DNA from: Catonia carolina
Lineage: Eukaryota > Arthropoda > Insecta > Hemiptera > Achilidae
Direction of reading: 5' to 3'
NCBI GenBank assembly: GCA_035578175.1
Contig: JAQMRL010000006.1
Location: forward strand, 62,226,501 to 62,290,500
Length of the DNA stretch: 64,000 nt
The notes under the pieces were generated by a model that made no database searches, was not told where the DNA came from, and worked only from the letters and a program-made list of their open reading frames with translations. Numbering within the stretch: the first letter of the stretch is position 1; each line of letters begins with the position of its first letter. A program made the position numbers and the translations under genes. Positions 1-10,791 of the stretch are shown in pieces.

Positions 1-155
1 GAAGGGAAGATACTAGTCACAGTTATCTCCTCTGGAGTAATGAAGTTCATTATACAGCCAGATCCTGTGAGGAATGAAGTGAAGGTGTCATTTGCAGAGT
101 GGAAAGTCGATACTTTTCAGTGGGTCTAGCATGCTGATAAGCATACTTTTCCACT
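1..155 (+). repeat. Family A repeat, copy A1, first part
   Basis: First part of a ~0.4 kb interspersed repeat, called family A here, found nine times in the window. In this orientation a full copy starts near a 'cataacagacaggtggagtg' block and ends in an (AAC)n tail. This copy begins inside the element and holds the 'gttatctcctctg' block and the hairpin ATGCT-GATA-AGCAT at 131-144. It breaks off at CACT (152-155), where a 1.1 kb element was inserted; the remainder resumes at 1258. No protein reading frame is conserved. It could be a SINE-like retroposon (AAC tail) or the arm of a fold-back DNA element. Confidence 0.85.
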
Positions 156-1257
156 TGTAGCATGACATTGACCTATATTTTGGTAATAGTGGTCACGGTC
201 ACATGATCAGTTTAGCCACTACATTTATTATAACATATAAAACTATTAACAAGGAATACTTGGTATATATTTATAATATTTCTTTTAACAGTATAAATAA
301 AATTTGTAAATTGTTAATACTGGCATAATCTAAATAAATATTCTATATTTAATTATTGATACCAGTTAATCGGCAATATTTATAAAATTTATGTAATTAT
401 ATTTAACGACAGCGGGATTAAAATCAAGATTGCGTGAGTCAAAAGTGTAACTAAATTGTGTATTGTTAAAGATAATTAAAAAATCAAAAAAAGTAGATGA
501 ACAATTAAATGAGTGATGTGAATAATCATAATAAAATAAATAACGTCTTTTAAAACGATAATTTGAATTTTTTACGAACAATCAAAATTTATTAATCAAA
601 ATTTAAAATCCAACATGAAGAAACAAAGATCCGGTAAAAGCGTCGTTGTGGGTGAGACGATCTACGAGATGGCAACACGACAATAAGCTCCAATAAAAAG
701 TTTAAATTATAGAAGAAAATTAAAAAGAAGCATAATACATTATAATTAATGGAACGAAGTAACAAGTAAGGAATTATTATTATCAATTTTCTAACACGGA
801 CTATTCAAATCTATTTAATAAAATCAATATAAAAAATTTCAAGAATCAAAACGCTTTCATAGACGCCATATTCATACACACAACAATACATAATTATTTC
901 AGCAAACCATCTTAAAATAAATAACCGGTATGAACAACGAACAACATTTCTAAATTATATGTAAATTTTGTTAATCAATTATAAAAGACCAGTATTTTAT
1001 TGTAGTTAAAATCAAAGATTTAATTGTAATTTTTTATTTTAATATTTTTCATTGTTGTATTAAACCTAAGGAATTGTACTCAAATAATAATAAATTAAAA
1101 ATCCCTGAGATATAAAACAAAAATAGTAGAGTCAGTTTATTGTAAAATTTAGTATCTATATAATCCTTTATTAAAAATTAAAAACATTTAAATTTAAAAA
1201 TATTTTGTGTTAATTTATTTCTGATCCAATTTAATCGTAGCAGTAGTGAACGCTACA
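156..1257. mobile_element. 1.1 kb TG...CA insertion, probable solo LTR
   Basis: A 1,102 bp insertion that splits family A copy A1. It begins TGTAGC and ends GCTACA, and is flanked by a 4 bp target duplication CACT (152-155 and 1258-1261). Removing it with one CACT restores the family A sequence read in other copies. Only the outer ~6 bp are inverted, and there is no long ORF. TG...CA ends with a 4 bp duplication fit a solo LTR of a Gypsy-like retrotransposon. A non-autonomous Ginger-type DNA element (TGTNR ends, 4 bp duplication) is the main alternative. The boundaries are firm; the class is inferred. Confidence 0.7.
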
Positions 1258-1372
1258 CACTCTGTAAGGAAGACCATTGTAAACCACCTCACTCCTCGTT
1301 TTACTTAGTAAAGCCTCTAGAGGTTCATATCAGTCTTCCGAATGATTACCTAAACAACAAAACACAATATAA
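1258..1372 (+). repeat. Family A repeat, copy A1, second part
   Basis: Continues copy A1 after the 156-1257 insertion. It carries the 'aaaccacctcactcctcgttttacttagtaaa' region and the CTCTAGAG palindrome block, and ends in an A/C-rich tail near 'taaacaacaaaacaca'. Confidence 0.85.
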
Positions 1373-1721
1373 AATGAAAAACATATTACAATGTAAAACA
1401 CAGATTATACCTGTGGTAAGCGCAGGTTTATTGCAAACCTATAGCCCTAATGTTTTGCATTAAATTAATTTTATGTATTATTTTTTCCTGTTTCACTGAT
1501 CTCTATACTTCTGCAGGCATCACTTTAACAATAAACTTATTTTTTTTCAGAATTACTGCTCTTTTAATAGGTATATAAATAATATTTTTGCCTCAAGGAA
1601 TTACTTAATTTCTACGCCATAGAAAAAATATTATCGAAATCCCAGTGCTTACTTTTAAATAATACGCATGGAGATATTTAAAACTGTAACTCTAAAAACA
1701 ATAAAATACTATTAATTTTTA

Positions 1722-1727
<6 letters not shown>
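1373..1727. other. AT-rich spacer, nothing recognised
   Basis: AT-rich sequence with no ORF, SINE box or inverted ends seen. Confidence 0.6.

Positions 1728-1754
<27 letters not shown>
1728..1754. repeat. (TA)n microsatellite
   Basis: About 13 TA units. It abuts the 3' end of the minus-strand SINE at 1756-1918, so it probably grew from that SINE's 3' tail. Confidence 0.9.
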
Positions 1755-1755
<1 letters not shown>

Positions 1756-1759
<4 letters not shown>

Positions 1760-1918
1760 TAACGTCCGACTTTAAATAATTACTGCTAATGCAGACGGTG
1801 AAGGATGAAATGATTTTTTTTTGTAAGGTATGAAAATATGTCGTTCCTGAATGGGATTCGAACCCAAGACCGCATGCTGAGAGGCGAGCACGTTACCAAC
1901 TACGCCAATGCGACCGGC
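1756..1918 (-). mobile_element. tRNA-derived SINE, type T1
   Basis: Read on the minus strand, it starts GCCGGTCGCATTGGCGTAG and has a pol III A box (TGGCGTAGTTGG) and a B box (GGTTCGAATCC) at tRNA spacing. An unrelated body follows, with 'catattttcatac', then 'aaaaaatcatttcatcc', then a tail ending in ...GACGTTAAAC and TA repeats. The tRNA-like head lacks a pairing acceptor stem, so it is a SINE and not a tRNA gene. Other copies are at 6984, 8370, 8840 and 49300. Confidence 0.85.
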
Positions 1919-1928
1919 TACTTAATAT

Positions 1929-2745
1929 GTTTTAAAAGTAAAGTGTTTCTAAGGTAACAAAAACTATTTCATTTAAATTGTTCATATTGACTGATAAACA
2001 TGAATGTTAAATGTTAATGCAATATTTTATATTTTATTAAATTTTGCGTGATATTTCAATATTTATTAAAAAATACTTCTTGAATTTTAACTCGTTAATG
2101 GAATCTTCTCATGAGGGTGACATCATTCCTCTGGCCTGGTTTAATCTGGTTTGGTTCAACCTAGTATTGTATTTCCACTCCGGCCATCTGCCACAACCTG
2201 CCATCCAATGCCAAGAAGAAGATGGACTTCGCGTGAAGAAGAATGAAGAGGACTTCCAAGATGGACTTGGCATTGGAGAGAATAGTGCGAGGTCATGAGA
2301 GAAGAGGGTGGAAATATTGATACTAGTGTTGACAATCAATCTAGTGATCTTAATCCAGGAGGGGGATGATGTTACATTCTGGGAAGATTCTAACAAAAAC
2401 AGTCAGTTAAATTAAAATTGGATTAAGTAAAAATAAAAAAGAGAAAATTAATTATATTTATACATCTACAATATAACTTCGGCCTACTTTTTAATATAAT
2501 ATTTTAAATTTTAGTAAACTTTTTAAAAATTACTTGTAAATTAAAAACAACTTTAAGTAGTGATTTTTCTAATTGAAATCGGAAGAAGGTTTTGCAAAAT
2601 GGGAAATTTTTTTATAAAACTAGGTCAAGAAATTTGTCGTTCTGAATTTACAGTGTAATGAACTTGGAACAGATATTTTTTTATTAAAAATTATAACTTA
2701 GAACATATACTTTCATCTTACTTCGTTATTGGCATTTATTAATTA
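1929..2745 (+). repeat. 0.82 kb direct repeat, copy D1
   Basis: Nearly identical to 4125-4943, with only scattered substitutions and small indels; both copies start and stop at equivalent bases. It contains a purine-rich GGAGGGGGATGA immediately before TGTTAC at about 2358-2375, which looks like the polypurine tract and LTR start of a retrotransposon. The outer ends are not TG...CA, and no primer-binding site or pol motif was found. It could be a segmental duplication, two insertions of one non-autonomous element, or long direct repeats flanking 2746-4124. The short ORFs inside (2044-2298 plus, 2109-2396 minus) are low-complexity and not recognised. Confidence 0.8.
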
Positions 2746-3735
2746 TAATATGTAGGCTAAAGGCCTACTGCTTATAAATATGGTCATTTTTACATCGGAA
2801 AGAGAAAGTTGTGTAGCGTTTTAATTGTTCAGTTCTAACTCAAACAATAACGGTAATAATTTAAAACTTATATAATTTTAAAATATCACCGAAATTTTCA
2901 CAATTTTGTATCATATAAAAAAACTGTGTGGCCGTATGAACATACTACCGGCTTTAGTACTCGTATTTCTTATAGAAAAGCAAGTTATTAAAAAATAAAC
3001 AATAAAAAAGGGGAAATATCCTAATAAAATAAATAACTAATTATAAATATACTTCAAGGCCATGTAACTAAAGTTTTCCTTAACCTACCTCTTCGCTAAG
3101 AAAACTCAAAACACTAGCATTCTGGCTTTTAGGGCTTACCGTTTTCACGTTTTTCTTTCTTTACACCTTCCCAACGGTTTTTCGCAAACGTTTATTAACA
3201 AAACGTTACACATACCCCTAGAGTCACGAACAATTATTAAATTTTAGGCGGGGTCCTATGGTGATTACTACCCCAACAAAAATTTTAAAATTTTCGGAAT
3301 ACAAATATTTTTTAAACGACATGTTATTTAGCAAAGAAAATTACATAAAAATTTGGTAACCCGAAAATTTTTAGGTCGCATGAGAAAACGAAAAACTCAA
3401 AGTAACATACATTCAAACCACAACATTTAAAGTTGAAATTTTGAAACTTTAAACATTAACCTAAAATTGTCAAACCTTCAAATTTTAAATTTTGAAACTT
3501 CAACCTTTCATGTCTTGAAATTTCTAAAATTGTTATCCACCCAGCCCCTTTGGCGGCCGAACTTCACCTTGTGGCAAATGGTTCTGATCCACTTATGAAT
3601 TCTGATCCACCTACCCCTCTGAGGTCGAGACACGTAAGCGGCGCAAAGCGCCGCTGGAGTGGCGAGTGTAAATTTATAAGATGATTATATGTAGTAGGTT
3701 TATAAACTCTGAAGAAAGTTTATTTAGAGTAATTA
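2746..3735. other. AT-rich spacer with a GC hairpin
   Basis: Lies between direct repeats D1 and D2. It contains a perfect hairpin GCGGCGC-AAA-GCGCCGC at 3638-3654, and a stretch near 3420-3530 of degenerate 'ttgaaattttgaaact' runs. An 'aagagaaagttgtgt' string near 2801 matches the terminal repeat of family X (see 43147) and may be a decayed end of that family. No gene was seen. Confidence 0.5.
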
Positions 3736-3949
3736 ACATAGATAGCGGAGTTTCCCATCAAAGGTAAAAATTTCGACAAGTTTTTTTAAAAGTTGACCTA
3801 GCCCTGTTGTGAAATTAGTTAAGCGCTTTATTACGAAATTAGACATAGATAGCGGAGTTTTCCATCAAAGGTAAAAATTTCGACAAGTTTTTTTAAAAGT
3901 TGACCTAGCCCTGTTGTGAAATTAGTTAAGCGCTTTATTACGAAATAAT
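3736..3949 (+). repeat. 107 bp tandem duplication
   Basis: Two head-to-tail 107 bp units (3736-3842 and 3843-3949), from 'acatagatagcggag' to 'cgctttattacgaaat', with essentially one substitution inside the compared region (cccatc versus tccatc). Such similarity means a recent local duplication. Confidence 0.9.
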
Positions 3950-4124
3950 AATGATCCTCAACGCAATTTGGATGGCAAACAATCCAGTTTTTTAGGTCTG
4001 AAGCTTTTATTTTCTCGGAACGAAATAAACGTGTGCAATAGTTTTTATGCCATTTTTCCTTGTTTCGTTCTTTGGAGAATAAATAATTAAATAAATAACA
4101 TGAAAATAATAAATATAGCAATAG

Positions 4125-4943
4125 GTTTTAAATGTAAAGTGTTTCTAAGGTAACAAAAACTATTTCATTTAAATTGTTTACATTGACTGATAAACATGAA
4201 TGTTAAATGTTAATGCAATATTTTATATTTTATTAAATTTTGCCGTGATATTTCAATATTTATTAAAAAATACGTCTTAAATTTTAATTCGTTAATGGAA
4301 TCTTCTCATGAGGGTGACATCATTCCTCTGGCCTGGTTTAATCTGGTTTGGTTCAACCTAGTATTGTATTTCCACTCCGGCCATCTGCCACAACCTGCCA
4401 TCCAATGCCAAGAAGAAGATGGACTTCGCGTGAAGAAGAATGAAGAGGACTTCCAAGATGGACTTGGCATTGGAGAGAATAGTGCGAGGTCATGAGAGAA
4501 GAGGGTGGAAATATTGATACTAGTGTTGACAATCAATCCAGTGATCTTAATCCAGGAGGGGGATGATGTTACCTTCTGGCAAGATTCTAACAAAAACAGT
4601 CAGTTAAATTAAAATTGGATTAAGTAAAAATAAAAATGAGAAAATATAATTATATTTATACATCTACAATATAACTTCGGCCTACTTTTTAATATAATAT
4701 TTTAAATTTTAGTAAACTTTTTAAAAATTACTTGTAAATTAAAAACAACTTTAAGTAGTGATTTTTCTAATTGAAATCGGAAGAAGGTTTTGCAAAATGG
4801 GAAATTTTTTTATAAAACTAGGTCAAGAAATTTGTCGTTCTGAATTTACAGTGTAATGAACTTGGAACAGATATTTTTTTATTAAAAATTATAACTTAGA
4901 ACATATACTTTCATCTTACTTCGTTATTGGCATTTATTAATTA
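4125..4943 (+). repeat. 0.82 kb direct repeat, copy D2
   Basis: Second copy of the D1/D2 repeat. It has the same purine-rich run followed by TGTTAC near 4553-4570. Sequence diverges from D1 immediately after 'catttattaatta', which sets the common right boundary. Confidence 0.8.
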
Positions 4944-5000
4944 CCTATATAGCCTATATATTTATCAAACATCCTATGTAGGATTATCAACAGCCGTATC

Positions 5001-5270
5001 ATTTAAAATTGAAATATGAATTTCTAACTACCAAAATACGGTAACAAAAACCACTTACCAATGTTTATAGTGCTTTTTGCCATGGTAGATAAGAAATCAC
5101 TTTCTTATCTACCGTGGAAGGAGTAGGAAGTATTAAATTTTGATGTGGAAAATATTTTAAAAAATTTTAATTTACTGAAGATGTGTACAAGATACACGAA
5201 AGCGCTATAAACATTGGTAAGTGTTTTCTGTTACCTTATTTTGGTGGTTAGAAATATATCAACTTTAAAT
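5001..5270. mobile_element. MITE-like element with ~70 bp inverted ends
   Basis: The left arm (about 5001-5073, with 'tttctaactaccaaaatacgg' and 'ttaccaatgtttatag') is repeated inverted at about 5203-5270. At its centre, 5080-5117, a 17 bp stem (CCATGGTAGATAAGAAA and its near-perfect complement) has a 4-base loop. The whole unit can fold as a hairpin within a hairpin. No ORF, and the target duplication is unclear. The layout suits a short non-autonomous DNA transposon; the superfamily is unknown. Confidence 0.7.
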
Positions 5271-5384
5271 AATAATAAGCAAAAGTACGTTATAAAATTA
5301 GTAAAGATATTAAAAAATAATACGGGACTCATTCCACCCAAAAATTAATACTATAAATCTACTGAAACTGTATCCTATTTTATT

Positions 5385-5760
5385 ACAATGATTTATGTAA
5401 ACGTTTCTTGATAACACCAATTATAGAACTGACAAAACTGTCGGGAAGCCTGTTTAAAAGGTTCACCATAGGCAGCGAGGAAAAATTCTGCTCTGTCATT
5501 GAATTAAAGCGGTTCTTCAGTAGAACTACTGTGTGGCCAAGAGAACTACTTGAGACCCTTGATCAATGAAACTGAAGTTAAGTAGAACTAATTTGGGATC
5601 AAGTTTCCTCAGCGATGACGGTATGTCAAAATAATAAGATTTAAGGAATGAAGTCTATCTTCATACGAAAGAAGTCAAAGCGTAGACACTGATTTTGTCC
5701 TATGTCACTTTGTTTCTCTCTCCAGCCAGTTTACGTTAACTAGAAAGAAAAGGCTTTAAA
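5385..5760 (-). pseudogene. LINE reverse transcriptase C-terminal relic
   Basis: The minus-strand translation, across frameshifts and stops, gives the pattern of the post-RT C-terminus of CR1/Jockey-like non-LTR retrotransposons: 'RxRxDF..M' and 'SLxYRxxR' segments, then 'LKNRFNSMTEQNF', 'MVNLxNRLPDS' and 'VSSI'. The 'xxxxxNxLPxxV' block near the end of the ORF is typical of these elements. No endonuclease or RT palm motifs remain. It is 5'-truncated and decayed. Confidence 0.6.
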
Positions 5761-6467
5761 CTTTCTCAGCATATTTAATTTTTTGGCAAATATAGAGAAG
5801 TATAAATCCTTACGAATAACCGCTAAGAATGGAATACCCAAATCACTGAAGATAAAGAGTACAATTTGGTAGTTTGATCAATCTACAAGAATGATTAGCC
5901 CTTTTTTAATCAGCTGATATGGTAATTCCTAAGATCATTAACAAAATTTACTGATGGAATATTATTACCACGAAGGTGATGGGCTTGACCGATATTTTTT
6001 CGTTCCACTTGTACTAAACATTTTAATAAAAATTTTGTATATTTTTGCATAAAAATGTTTATTTTCAAAAATGTTTATATAGATATGGAGGATGTGACTC
6101 AACATCTATTCGTCTTACCAAGCCGAAATACAGTCAAGATCGAGCTAAAAATTGGAAATCGGTAAGTCAACGTTATAAACTTTTAAATCATCCGCAAACA
6201 TAGCCAGAATTTAAAAAAAAATCCAAATTTCAGCTGTTAAGGTGATCGGGAAGTTAATGAATTAGATACGAACGAATAATGAATTTACAAACGAATCAAG
6301 AACAGTCATTTAGGGCTTTCAATGTAATGTAATTATACTTAAATTTATTAGCTTATAACTAAGAAACTATTGTTATTATTTAAGTAATAAAATATATCGT
6401 TAAAATAAAAAAATAGAACTACAATTGAGGAGAAATAAAAAAATAGGTTAGATTTAAAATCACAAAC
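5761..6467. other. AT-rich spacer, nothing recognised
   Basis: No ORF, SINE box or inverted end was seen. Confidence 0.5.
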
Positions 6468-6492
6468 CATGAATGGTTGTCAACCATTCATG
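6468..6492. other. Perfect 25 bp inverted repeat
   Basis: CATGAATGGTTG, a single T, then its exact complement: 12 bp arms with a 1-base centre. It stands alone in AT-rich DNA. It could be a protein binding site or a relic of a transposon end; no further evidence. Confidence 0.8.
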
Positions 6493-6983
6493 TCACTGCA
6501 ATGAAATAAACAAATTGTAACTAAAATTGAATTCCTGATAAGCCGTCACGCGATATTTAGAAAAAATTGCTTTATAGTAAGAAGGGTTAGGAGTTTGTAT
6601 AAATTCGTGCTTGATTTATAATGGATTAACTTTTCAACAGATAAATTAAAATTGTAAATGAGTTACTTGCTCTGAACTATATAAAGAGAAAACATTGTGG
6701 AAATTAGTAGCGATAAATTGCTCTTATCGAAACGATGAAGTTTTTGATTGTTCCATATAAAAAAATTTCAACATCTTTTTGTAGGACTAAAGGAGCTCAA
6801 GAAGCTTTATGTCATCAATTTTCAAAGTCCAAACCTCTACACTTTTCAGCAGAACTGAAAACTCATAGCATTGAAGTAAGTGAACTCGTGACAAATCGAC
6901 GAGTTTTCTACTACACAAGTGCTCTGCTCAACTTTCTGAATGCTAACATCACAATTATTACAAAATATAACAAAATGAAAACT

Positions 6984-7172
6984 GCCGGCCGCATTGGCGC
7001 AGTTGGTAACGTGCTCGTCTCTCATCATGCGGTCCTGGGTTCAAATCCCACTCAGGCACGGCATATTTTCATACATTACAGAAAATCATTTCATCCTCCA
7101 TTGTACAATAGTACACCCCAACATCGTCGCTAATGACCGTTGTAGTTGATGCGACGTTAAATAAATAAATTT
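6984..7172 (+). mobile_element. tRNA-derived SINE, type T1 (complete)
   Basis: The most complete T1 copy. The tRNA-like head has an A box (TTGGCGCAGTTGG) and a B box (GGTTCAAATCC). The body is followed by 'atcgtcgctaatgaccgttg' and a 'gatgcgacgttaaat' tail running into (AAAT)n. Possible target duplication AAAATGA (about 6973-6979 and 7176-7182). The 132-codon frame across it (6735-7133) is accidental. Confidence 0.85.
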
Positions 7173-7182
7173 AAAATGATAT

Positions 7183-8365
7183 AGATAAATTTAAATAAAA
7201 AAAATTAAAACTTCAAGATCACATTCGTAAATTTATGTATTGATAGTTCTGAAAATTTTTAGTTGGTTACAACAGCTTTTGAGGAAACCGGGCACAAGTA
7301 GGTTCTATATAACAAATATCATGTAATTAAGTTACAGTTCGACTTAATACTAAAACTAAAATTAATATATTTCTTTTTATTGTTTCGCACCGGTACCCTA
7401 ACTGAAAAGTAACTTGTTCACGATGTTTATTGAATGATATGTAATAAAATTTAATGAATGAATGAAAAACGCAAATTGAAATGAAAAATAAATTGATTTA
7501 ATGAAAAACGAATAGTTGAAAAATTGAAAAGAATTGACAAATTTAATGTGTTACAAAAATTAGTTTAAATGCGTCTATTAGTTAGTGATGACACTGTAGT
7601 AGGCCTATAAACCTAAATATTTTAATTGATTATTAATTAAAATTATGTATTGCAATATCTATTATGAATATTAAATGTATATACTAGCTATGAGCTCAAA
7701 TTAATTAGTTTTATAGTTAGGTCTGAAATTATTCTCGGAGTCTTGCTCTTGCTTCTTGTTCATTCATTGACCGGGAATCAAATGAGGTGTCCAAGTAATT
7801 GTTGTATTTGGTTTTATAGTCTTGAATAAATTTTATTTAAATCTTATTTTCATATTATATACTCTAAAATAATCAAATTTATCTTGTTTGGTTCCATAAT
7901 TAATAATTCACCCTTGATACTTTAATATTTTGCTTTAAGCTTACTTATTTCTTATTATTTCAAATTTTTTAATTAAAATTTATACTATCTTCTGTTTTCT
8001 TGCTTAAATTTGAAAAATTTGGTTTCTGGAATTAATTTTTTTAATGTTTTATTTTCTTCTTATAATTTATCTTAATACTGTTTAGAATATTCAAATTTTA
8101 AATTAGAAATTGTTCAATATTGATTATTATTTATGATTATTTTTAAATTACTTCTTGAATTTACAACAATTGATTATATATTTGAATTAGATCTTCGATC
8201 AACGACGTTCTGGACCATAGACTGCTATTCTACAAATAGTAGGCTTACATTTTTAAACATCACCAATTACAATTTTTTTAAAAAATAAAATATGTTCAAA
8301 GACTGTTAATAGGATAAATATACTATCACCAGTTTGGATAGACGGGCTCCATATATACGAGTATA
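7183..8365. other. AT-rich spacer, nothing recognised
   Basis: Very AT-rich with many short 'aatgaaaaa' runs around 7440-7520. No coding or mobile-element signal. Confidence 0.5.
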
Positions 8366-8369
8366 TATG

Positions 8370-8537
8370 TTTTTTAGTTTAACGTCCGATTGTTCTGCAA
8401 TTACTGCTAATGCAGACGGCGAAGAATGAAATGACTTTTTGTAACGTATGAAAATATACCATGCCTGAGAGGGATTCGAACCCAAGCCCGCATGATGAGA
8501 GGCGAGCACGTTACCAACTACGCCAATGCGGCCGGAT
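8370..8537 (-). mobile_element. tRNA-derived SINE, type T1
   Basis: Minus-strand T1 copy. The head starts CCGGCCGCATTGGCGTAGTT; the B box is GGTTCGAATCC at about 8472-8482. The body and the 'cggacgttaaac' tail match the 1756-1918 copy most closely, so these two share a tail variant distinct from the 6984 copy. Confidence 0.85.
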
Positions 8538-8839
8538 ATTTGGAACAGCAGTAAAAAGAACTGTTAAAAATATTTAGACCTTCCAATCAAAATTTTTGGG
8601 TATTACAACTGGATGTACATTTTATAACTCAATTGTACAATGGAAAAATTATCTGGATTTATCTCTTCTAATTATTAAGATATCGTCAAAAATATTATGT
8701 GCGTTTGACTACATGACTTTACAAGACACCCGATAGAATTTGTTCGAAATTTATCAATTTCAAATTTTCCGACTGTGAAAATCTTGGAGTAGAAAAAATC
8801 TTTAACCTGAAAGGTTAAAAAAATTTAAACATAAAACTT

Positions 8840-8992
8840 TTATTTTTATTTTTTATTTATTTAACGTCGCATCAACTACAAGGTCATTAGCGACGACGTT
8901 GGGGTGTAACTGTGTGTGATGAGGATGAAATGATTTTTTGTAACGTATGAAAATATGCCATGCCTGAGTGGGAATCGAACCCAGGACCTGGG
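8840..8992 (-). mobile_element. tRNA-derived SINE, type T1, 5'-truncated
   Basis: Minus strand. It keeps the B-box end (GGTTCGATTCCC), the body and the full 'gatgcgacgttaaataaata' tail, but the A-box half of the head is missing beyond 8992. Confidence 0.8.
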
Positions 8993-9117
8993 TTTTCACA
9001 CCTTTCATGAAAACTAAATTAATTTAAAAAAAAACGAAATTGAACCATATATGTAAGCTCAGGGAATATTTCAATGGGAACTTCATCGCTCTACACATTT
9101 AACAAAGTTGACTATAC

Positions 9118-9366
9118 CTTAACGAACTAGAGATTGCAGCTAAGGGCGGAGAATAGTGACCTAGATCACAGCACAGAGCCAATTGACTTTCGTTAATCGT
9201 ATCCTGCGTTGTCACGTTGTGGCCCCGCTATGAATGACAGCCTAACAAAAAGTCGGCTGGAGTTCGATGGAACAGAATGTGACGTAGCAAAGGGGCAACC
9301 TCACACCCGCCCTTGGCTGTTATTGGCTAGATCTCATCTGCAGTCTTTATATCGTTGGGGTATAAA
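9118..9366 (+). repeat. Unclassified ~0.25 kb repeat, copy 1
   Basis: Shares most of its length with 39100-39342 in the same orientation, including 'tcctgcgttgtcacg', 'aaggggcaacctcacac' and 'ggctagatctcatctgcagt'. More GC-rich than its surroundings. The region includes an ATTGGCT (CCAAT-box complement) and a TATATCG run near the right end, so a promoter-like 5' UTR of a retroelement is possible. No coding frame is conserved between the copies. Confidence 0.7.
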
Positions 9367-9531
9367 TTCAAAAGTTGTGAGTACAGTGTTAGGTATAAGT
9401 ATTTTTTTAATCCTTAAAGTGTGTGCGTGGCAATCTGTTCAATTTATGAACAAAAGTAACTTTAGAACGAATATTATATAAGAATATTTGTGTATGACAT
9501 GGACATAAGTCGTATTTTTATACAGATCCAG

Positions 9532-9532
<1 letters not shown>

Positions 9533-9569
<37 letters not shown>

Positions 9570-9584
9570 AAGAGAGAGAGAGAG
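9533..9584. repeat. (GA)n microsatellite
   Basis: GA dinucleotide run with a short A-rich interruption. Confidence 0.95.
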
Positions 9585-9654
9585 TTAATTGAATCCCAAT
9601 TATCAAATTACATCGGTGACCACTGTCTATTATTTAATTCAATTTTCTTTTAAG

Positions 9655-9823
9655 TTATGTAAATTTGCGTCAACGGCTTGATCATTAGCGACTACTGTGG
9701 ATTTAGTTACTGTAACAGTGGATTTAAACGCGTTAAAACTTTCAGACCCTAGCCGGGAATTGAACCCGGGACGTTCCGCTTTCTAGGTAAGCGTGGTAGC
9801 CACTGCGCCACGGAGGTAGCCGT
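9655..9823 (-). mobile_element. tRNA-derived SINE, type T2
   Basis: Minus strand. The head reads GGCTACCTCCGTGGCGCAGT with A box TGGCGCAGTGGCTACC and B box GGTTCAATTCC. It differs from T1 in the head, but its 3' part ('gtcgctaatgatc..gttgacgcaaa') resembles the T1 tail. A related copy lies at 54935-55068. Confidence 0.8.
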
Positions 9824-9873
9824 CTGTTATTAAAAGCTACGTAAAAAATACTATCTTCAGTAGAATTTTAAGC

Positions 9874-9955
9874 AAGGCACATTCGTCTCCGAAAATAAAT
9901 TGTTTAACAGCTGAGCTACAACGACGAATTAACCAGCAGACGAACCTGGTGGGTT
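9874..9955 (-). mobile_element. tRNA-derived SINE, type T3, 5' fragment
   Basis: Minus strand. Contains an A-box-like GTAGCTCAGCTGTTAAACA and the 'ttttcggagacgaa' segment also present in the T3 copy at 17725. The body is missing. Confidence 0.5.
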
Positions 9956-10789
9956 ATTAAAGAGAAAAAATTTGGTATCAAAATTAATCGAAAAATTTGT
10001 AGTAAAGTGTAAAAAACTAAAGGTCAACGGTTAGAAGGTCGAAGTAATATAAAATTACATATATAAATTATTTTAAAATAATTTTCTAGTTTAATAAAAT
10101 ATTAAAAACTATTTCTAGTTTTTTTGCCAATCGACAGACATAATTTATTGATAAATTTAAAAAAACGTTTTTTGTAAATAAGAGAAAATTCACGAGGAAA
10201 TTGAAATAGTTTTTGAAATAGTTTATAACTATTTAATGCAATCGTTAAGATTAATTAAAAAGTTTTAAGCAATGACATTTGCGAATGATTCATTAAAAAA
10301 GTATAAGATAAAACTTTCTAATGTAACTTTCAAAATTCTACTGTCAAAAATAATTACCAGAATATGAGAAATATAATATTTAAAGAATAATGAATAATTA
10401 AAACCATAAAAACACGCAAACGTAATTTCGTCATAAAAGTTTACTCTTAGTAAATGAACAACTATTTATAAGTTATGGTTTAAAAATAGACATTCGTAAC
10501 TGGAACTTTTTTTTTGTAATATTTAACCACTATTTCAATAATCCATATGGTAAAATGTCATTCATTTACGTGTGAAATTTTTAAAGAGAATTTCTGCAAT
10601 TTCTTCTGGTTATTAAAAATAGAATTCAGGAGAAATTGCATTTAATATTAATTCTAAGTCGATGATATGAATTTTTAATTTCGTTTTTAATTATTCATGA
10701 CTTCCATTTTCTATATAATACGTTTATTACTACACATTTTAAAATATTTCTTTGTATTGTCTACAACCATTAGCTTTTAATCGTTGCTC
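9956..10789. other. AT-rich spacer, nothing recognised
   Basis: No ORF or repeat ends were recognised. Confidence 0.5.
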
Positions 10790-10791
10790 TA

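Noticed and set aside
2109..4593. Matching 95-codon minus-strand ORFs in both direct repeats (2109-2396 and 4306-4593)
   Set aside because: Present twice only because the repeat is duplicated; composition rich in S and P, no domain, and the overlapping plus-strand frames are equally open.
6735..7133. 132-codon ORF
   Set aside because: Its second half is the T1 SINE; the first half has no recognisable domain.
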